The notes below the pieces were generated by a model. The model was not told the DNA's origin. It worked only from the letters and a program-made list of their open reading frames with translations, and made no database searches. A stretch of DNA of 64,000 nt from Crossaster papposus (lineage: Eukaryota; Echinodermata; Asteroidea; Velatida; Solasteridae). The position numbers and the translations under genes were made by a program. Where the stretch lies: the NCBI GenBank assembly GCA_037893245.1, contig JBAIAA010000445.1, positions 496,001 through 560,000 on the forward strand, given 5' to 3'. Shown one piece after another: positions 58,838 through 64,000 of the stretch; position 1 is the first letter of the stretch, and every line of letters begins with the position of its first letter.

Positions 58838-61800
58838 CTACGCCGAGGAAAAATAAAGACACGGTCAATATCAACAACATTTACATATGTGATGCGATCA
58901 AGCAAAATCAGTCTGAAGTAGGCCTTGGTCATTTTGGGGATTTTTACATATTCTTTTGTAGCGTACTTCAGGCTCCATTTCAGTGAAAATCCCATGTGAA
59001 TACGACCTTTGGTTAAAATATTACAACCATTTGAACACCAGCACGTTAAAAAAAAAGAAACTGAGTAAATCATGTTTTTGTATCACTTCCCTTCTAAATT
59101 TGGTTAAAAGAGTATTTTCATGTAAAAGATAAATATTTTCCCCATCTGTTTTTGTAAAAAACGAACATATTTCGGCCCTATCTCAAAACAAGAATTGCTG
59201 AGTTCCGACTGATATTGCTTGATCGCATCACATATTCAAATCTTTAGCCCTAACCCCGTCAGACGTAGTCCTTGCCGAAGACGAATGCGTTTGATCGATC
59301 GTGTAAATCGCGTATTCTTTTCACGCAGTGCGCCGGCTAACCACACGAATACAGACCAGCTCCCTCGCTTACGCATATATCTTTGCAAATTGCTTCTAGC
59401 GGTTTAGGTGGTATAGCAGGTTTTCTTAGAGAGCCAATCAACGATCGCAGAACTGCGATTATCAATGCGTACTACGCGCACGCACGAAATTCCTTTGTGA
59501 AGCAGCGCTAATTAGATATGTGACCCACCAGGCCAAAACCAGGCGGAAGTCGTCAAATGCCATTTCGAGATATGGCATTGTACACACAAAAATGTGTTGC
59601 CGGTCGATTTTTTTTCTTTCTTATAAATCGTTAGTTAAAACTCTAATTTATAGGCTGTTCATGTCTAAACCTTTTTTAAAATCCCCAAAAGTGATAATAT
59701 CGGCCTTCTCCTAATTTTTGTTGTCGTTGCTATTACTCAAATTGAGCAAACTTGTTGCCGCGAACGGCAACAAAATGTCACTTTTTGAAGCGTCGTTACT
59801 TTTCATTCCATAGCGGTACCGGTGCATGTGATGTATCATTTTAAAGCTTAAAACGCTAGCAATCTAATGGTATAAAAATCTCTCATATGAAAAATTTCGA
59901 CTTTAGCCTGGTTTTGGGGTGGTGGGTCACATATGCAACGCAGGCCAGCGCGACCGCCGAATGGTAGTTGACTGCGTGAAGATGCTATGCGTATATTAGA
60001 ATGGTCGATTTCGTATGAAAAGGTCACGCGCCATTATTTTAAGCAATTTGCAAAGACCACTGTGTGATCGAGGGAGCTGATGGGAATATAAATTGTGTCA
60101 TTAGCGGGTGCACTGTCGAATGCAGTGGTCTTTGGCACAAAAAAGTCGTGCTCAATAAGTTTTTCATGCTAAGCAAAAAAACAGCTGATTATCAATCAAA
60201 AACAATAAAGATCACTTGAAAAATTGGGCTGTAACCTTGTTTTTGCCAAGGACAAATTTTCATGCTAAGCATATTTTTGTGCTTAGCAGCTCTATGAAAT
60301 TGGCCCTTGGTCAGACGCAGCAGCACAGTGCTTCTCCCCACCCAGGAGTGAAACGGGTACCTATTATGTAACAGGTACCTGTTATGAAACGGGTACCTGT
60401 TATGTGGGGAATAAAATTGTCCTTCCACGCATACATTCGTAGTGATATAAATTATCATGTAAAGCTAGCCGAACTTCCGAACCGACCGTTTCGGTTCGGG
60501 TTCGGTTTAGACGGCTCAGGTTGTCAGGTTGGCGCAGCGGTTTTTTCCTCGACTTCCACCGCTGTGACCTGGGGGGCGAATCCCGCTTGGGCCAATATAT
60601 GGATTGGGTTTTCAGTCCCTGCCTGATTTCATGAGAAAAGATATTTGGCTATATAGGGCCATTGCAGATTTTTCCTTTGAAAAAATATAAGTAGACTAAC
60701 GATTGGTTTTTTTTTAATTTTCAAAATGGCTGCCGTTCCTCAATAATCGACCTACATTAAGTGCAAATCTGCGATGGTGCTATTACAAAAAAAAATTCTC
60801 ATGACATAATTAAACTTTCGCCATTAAAACTAGAATTTTGTTCTTATTGTTTATCTCTGCAGGTTTCTTAAGGTTTATCAGCTACAGTGCCTTGGTTTTA
60901 TTACTAATTTATGATAAAAATAATCTATTTTTAAGGTTGAAACTTAAACACAGCACAACATTTTTGTTTTTAAATATTGTGACTTACTTTTTGCCTCTGG
61001 GGTAGTGCCTGACATATTCGCCAATATCATGGGCACTGACGCACAGAACCAAAGGATCTTTAGATGTCTCTAGAAGTCGCGTCAAAATCCTGAGAAAGAG
61101 AAAAAGCTTCAAATTACTTTTGGAACAAGAAGATAACTATTAAACAGTTCGCGCCGGGATTATTTCGACATTGACAGGACCCAGGCACGTGATGGTTTTT
61201 CACAAACCTCGATCCGAGACGGGCTGAGGCCGCCATCTGTGGGTAGCACACCCTGATAATGTTTTGAATAAACAAAGGAGCATGACTTTAGCAATTTCAA
61301 AGGAGTATAGCGGCAGCTAGGAATAAGCTACAGCAACACACAATACATCATTTGAAAGCTTAGGACTTCTTCCTTCTAGACATGTAATAATGTCAATTTT
61401 GTAATTTTGTTATTTTGCAACTTTCCACCCATTTTGTGGTGCCAGGTCACATTTGTGAAGTGAAAGACGATGACCATAACGTGAAAACAGAGTTGTTACA
61501 ACTTTGACCGACTGACTTGAGCAATTCGTAGTTCTTCTCGTTGAGCCTCATGGCGTTCTCCCGCCAAAACTTCTCGCTCCTGTGCACCGGGCTCCACTCC
61601 AGCCGACCCGATTTCACCTCAGATGAATATTCATCAAATGAGCTTTAAAACAAAAGCAAGAAGACAAAGTTAAATTAAAATAAAATACTCCTTGTGACTT
61701 TCAAACAATTTTGAGCCCGACCCAAAAAAACCTAAAATTCTTGAATAAAACCTACCTGAGATCCACCATACTATCTAGTAGGTTCTCCACGAGATACTCC

Positions 61801-63447
61801 ACATCTTCCGTGATGTCAGAATCTTCAATCTTCTTCCCTCCTCCCTGTCACAATCTAAGCCCCTCATCCTCCTCTCACCTACCCGAGATCCCCCATACTG
61901 CCTTGTAGGTTCTCCACTAGATACTCTACATCTTCCAGGATGTCGGGATCATCAATCTTCCTCCCTCCTCCCTGTGGCAATCTAAGACCCTTACCCTCCT
62001 TTCACCTACCTGTGATCCACCATACTGTCTTGTAGTTTCTCCCCCAGATACTCTACATCTTCCGGGATGTCAGGATCGTCAATTTTCATTCCTCCTCCCT
62101 GTCACAATCCAAGACCTTCACCCTCCTTAGATCTACCATACTGCCTTGTAGTTTCTCCCCCAGATACTCCACATCTTCCATGATGTCAGGATCTTCAATA
62201 TTCCTCCTTCCTCCCTGTCACAATCTAAGCCTTTCACCCTCTCTTCACCTCCCTGAGATCCACCATACTGTCTTGTAGGTTCTCTACCAGATACTCCACA
62301 TCTTCCGTGATGTCAGGATCTTTAATATTCCTCCTTCCTTCCTGTCATAATCTAAGCCCCTCACCCTCCCTTTATCCACCTGAGATCCACCATAGTGCCT
62401 GGTAGGTTCTCCACTAGATATTCTCAACTTCCGTGATGTCAGGATCGTCGTTCTTCCTCTCTCTTCCATGTCACAATCTAAGCCACTCACCCTCCCTTCA
62501 CCTATCTGAGATCCACCATACTGTCCGGTAGTTTCTCCCCCAGATACTCCACATCTTCCCGGGTTGTCAGGATCTTCAATATTCCTCCCTCCTCCCTGTT
62601 GCAATCTAAGACCCTCACCCTCCCTAAACCTACCTGAGATCCACCATACTGCCTAGTAGTTTCTCCACCAGAAACTCCACATCTTCCGTAATGTCAGGAT
62701 CGTCATTCTTCCTCTCTCTTCCCTGTCACAATCTAAGCCCCTTACCCTTCCTTCACCTACCTGAGATCCACCATACTGTCTGGCAGGTTTTTCACCAGAT
62801 ACTCTACATCTTCCGTGATGTCAGGATTGCCAATCTTCCTCCCTCCTCCCTGTCACAATCTAAGACCCTCACCCTCCCTAAACCTACCTGAGATCCACCA
62901 TACTGTCTTGATGTTTCTCCCCCAGATACTCTACATCTTCCGTGATGTCAGAATCTCCAATCTTCCTCCCTCTTCCCTATCGCAATCTAAGACCCTCCCA
63001 CTCCTTTTACCTACCCGAGATCCACCATACTGTCTTGATGTTTCTCCCTCAGATACTCCACATCTTCTGGGTTGTCAGGATCTTCAATCTTCCTCCCTCC
63101 TCCCTGTCGCAATCTAAGACCCTCACCCTCCTTTCACCTACCTGAGATTCACCATACTGTCTTGTAGTTTCTCCCCCAGATACTCTACATCTTCCGTGAT
63201 GTCAGGATCTGCAATCTTCCTCCTTCCCTCCTGTTGCAATCTAAGACCCTCACCCTTTCTTGACCTACCTGAGATCCACCATACTGCCTTGTAGTTTCTC
63301 CCCCAGAAACTCCACATCTTCCGTGATGTCAGGATCTTCAATCTTCTGGCCTTGTAGTACCTCTAGTTGCTTCAAGACTTTGCATTGTATCATGGCCAGA
63401 GCGTTCTCTTGAACAACCTCCTTCTCTTCCGGTTTCTCAATCATATT
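58681..63447 (-). CDS. ATP6V1H: V-type ATPase V1 subunit H, C-terminal four exons (partial)
   Basis: Subunit H is the regulatory V1 subunit that bridges the rotor and stator and silences free V1; it acts on endosomes, lysosomes and plasma membrane. Exons 63269-63447, 61517-61642, 60988-61089 and 58681-58837 are joined in consistent phase (564 nt, 187 residues plus stop). They match the C-terminal armadillo/HEAT domain: [90 protein letters not shown] and [15 protein letters not shown]. The 5' part lies beyond 64000. The very end ([13 protein letters not shown]) departs from the usual NWEYLG-type tail. Confidence 0.95.
58838..60987. other. ATP6V1H last intron: repeats
   Basis: 59517-59937: MITE with ends ATATGTGACCCACCAGGCCA / TGGTGGGTCACATAT. 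60130-60310: AAGC-hairpin MITE. 60525-60640: SINE head (AGGTTGGCGCAGCGG, GGGCGAATCCCGC). 60640-60790: repeat of the 39700-39800 type (GGGCCATTGCAGATTT, AAAATGGCTGCCGTT). 59240-59470 and 59950-60100 share AGCTCCCTCG / CGAGGGAGCT in opposite orientation, flanking the MITE. Confidence 0.7.
60988..61089 (-). CDS. ATP6V1H: ATP6V1H coding exon ([13 protein letters not shown])
   Basis: 102 nt. Acceptor TTTCTCAG|G, donor [31 protein letters not shown], then [13 protein letters not shown], nearly invariant in animals. Confidence 0.95.
61142..61460. mobile_element. C-family fragment fused to D-family copy
   Basis: TAAACAGTTCGCGCCGGGATTA to about 61255, then D-family sequence (AAGGAGTATAGCGGCAGCTAG) ending TTTGTGGTGCCAGGTCACATTTGTG. 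This is the reverse of the C-in-D nesting at 13178-13740. Confidence 0.75.
61517..61642 (-). CDS. ATP6V1H: ATP6V1H coding exon ([20 protein letters not shown])
   Basis: 126 nt. Acceptor TTTTAAAG|C; donor CTCAA|GTCAGT (non-optimal but phase-correct). Confidence 0.93.
61750..63268 (-). repeat. 127-bp array of ATP6V1H exon end plus donor, filling one intron
   Basis: GAGATCCACCATACT (exon-end marker) recurs at 61758, 61885, 62012, about 62129, 62255, 62382, 62508, 62636, 62763, 62890, 63017, 63144 and, in the true exon, 63271: mostly 127-bp spacing. Each unit has about 78 nt of exon ([20 protein letters not shown], then SMVDL), the donor and about 49 nt of GA-rich intron. Ten of 13 junctions keep GT at the donor; those near 62129, 62255 and 62508 have lost it. 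Confidence 0.95.
63269..63447 (-). CDS. ATP6V1H: ATP6V1H coding exon that seeds the 127-bp array
   Basis: 179 nt. Acceptor ATTTTTGCAG|A, donor [43 protein letters not shown], then [20 protein letters not shown] and MVDL. The last about 78 nt is repeated downstream. Confidence 0.95.
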
Positions 63448-64000
63448 CTGCAAAAATTTTATAGTTCATTCAGCAATTTATAATACACTTCTACTTCTAT
63501 GACGCTACTCAGCAACGTCCATAAGTGGAAGCTCTTTGAATAGTCTCCATTTCATGAAATAAAATCGCAGCGTGAAGCATAGAAAAAATACGTAACAAAA
63601 TGACCTTTGACTTTAAATTATGAAAATGACTACACTTCAAATTTAAAAATAAAAGACTCTCAAAAGTTACATGTAGTTTATTATGTTAGCAACAATCTTT
63701 GAAAATGTTGTGATGGGCGCTCTTAAACTTTTAAAGTTATGATTTTTTTTAACCCTAACCCCCTAGGCTCTCGCACTACTGATAAAGCATACCAAACCTA
63801 ATAAACTTCAACAACTGCACATAGGTTCAGTGGTTATTGGTACTGAGCCTAACAACAGTACTAACTACTAAACCCGCCAAACTCCAACTTGTTGAAATTT
63901 GATTGAATTGGTACAGATGGGTCTATGCATTGTTCAGTGTTCAGGATCAGGGCTGTGATGAATGGCAATTTGGTTCTGTGTGTTGGAGTGTGTAAGTGGG
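63448..64000. other. ATP6V1H upstream intron
   Basis: No exon seen. 63750-63930 is family G sequence (AACCCTAACCCCCTAGGCTC, then TCGCACTAC), related to 40755-40830 and 54920-55070. Confidence 0.6.

Overview
This window is animal nuclear DNA. It is AT-rich, its genes are split by GT-AG introns, and more than half of what I could classify is short non-autonomous transposons, SINE-like elements, palindromes and minisatellites. The encoded proteins and the repeat style (tACATGTACATGt tracts, TACCGGTA, tRNA-derived SINEs, very many short inverted-repeat elements) suggest a marine invertebrate deuterostome, most likely an echinoderm such as a sea star. The taxon is inference, not demonstrated. I see no autonomous transposase or reverse transcriptase gene, and no bacterial features.

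Layout. 1-2.6 kb: minus-strand TRIM-type pseudogene (B-box1, B-box2, coiled-coil) whose RING-derived segment is amplified into a degenerate 161-bp tandem array. 2.6-10 kb: inverted-repeat elements, CAAGT arrays and one possible orphan first exon with a CCAAT-rich promoter near 8.1 kb. 10.05-32.40 kb, minus: a complete lipin (phosphatidate phosphatase) gene. I assembled 16 coding exons with consistent phases, giving about 987 residues from ATG to stop. 32.4-43.9 kb: repeat-rich intergenic DNA, possibly holding a non-coding first exon and promoter of lipin near 41.3-41.5 kb. 43.91-51.24 kb, plus: SNRNP48 (U11-48K, minor spliceosome), six coding exons, about 406 residues. 51.2-58.7 kb: intergenic repeats between convergent genes. 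58.68-63.45 kb and beyond, minus: the last four coding exons of the V-ATPase subunit H gene (ATP6V1H); the rest lies past the right edge.

The most striking observation is that two unrelated genes each have one intron made almost entirely of a tandem array whose unit is the last ~72-78 nt of the upstream exon, its 5' splice site and the first ~41-50 nt of the intron. Lipin intron 11 has 13 donor-bearing copies at 113 bp. The ATP6V1H intron has 13 copies at 127 bp. Most copies keep the GT donor and exonic sequence but have no credible acceptor. The RING array, and a 13-copy ~55-bp array grown from one end of a MITE (33.4-34.06 kb), look like products of the same kind of process. Several nested insertions are dated relative to one another by target-site duplications: hAT-like elements with 8-bp duplications and two TTAA-flanked families.

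The three genes are not functionally linked: lipid synthesis and signalling, minor-intron recognition, and organelle acidification. They are housekeeping genes in a repeat-dense neighbourhood.
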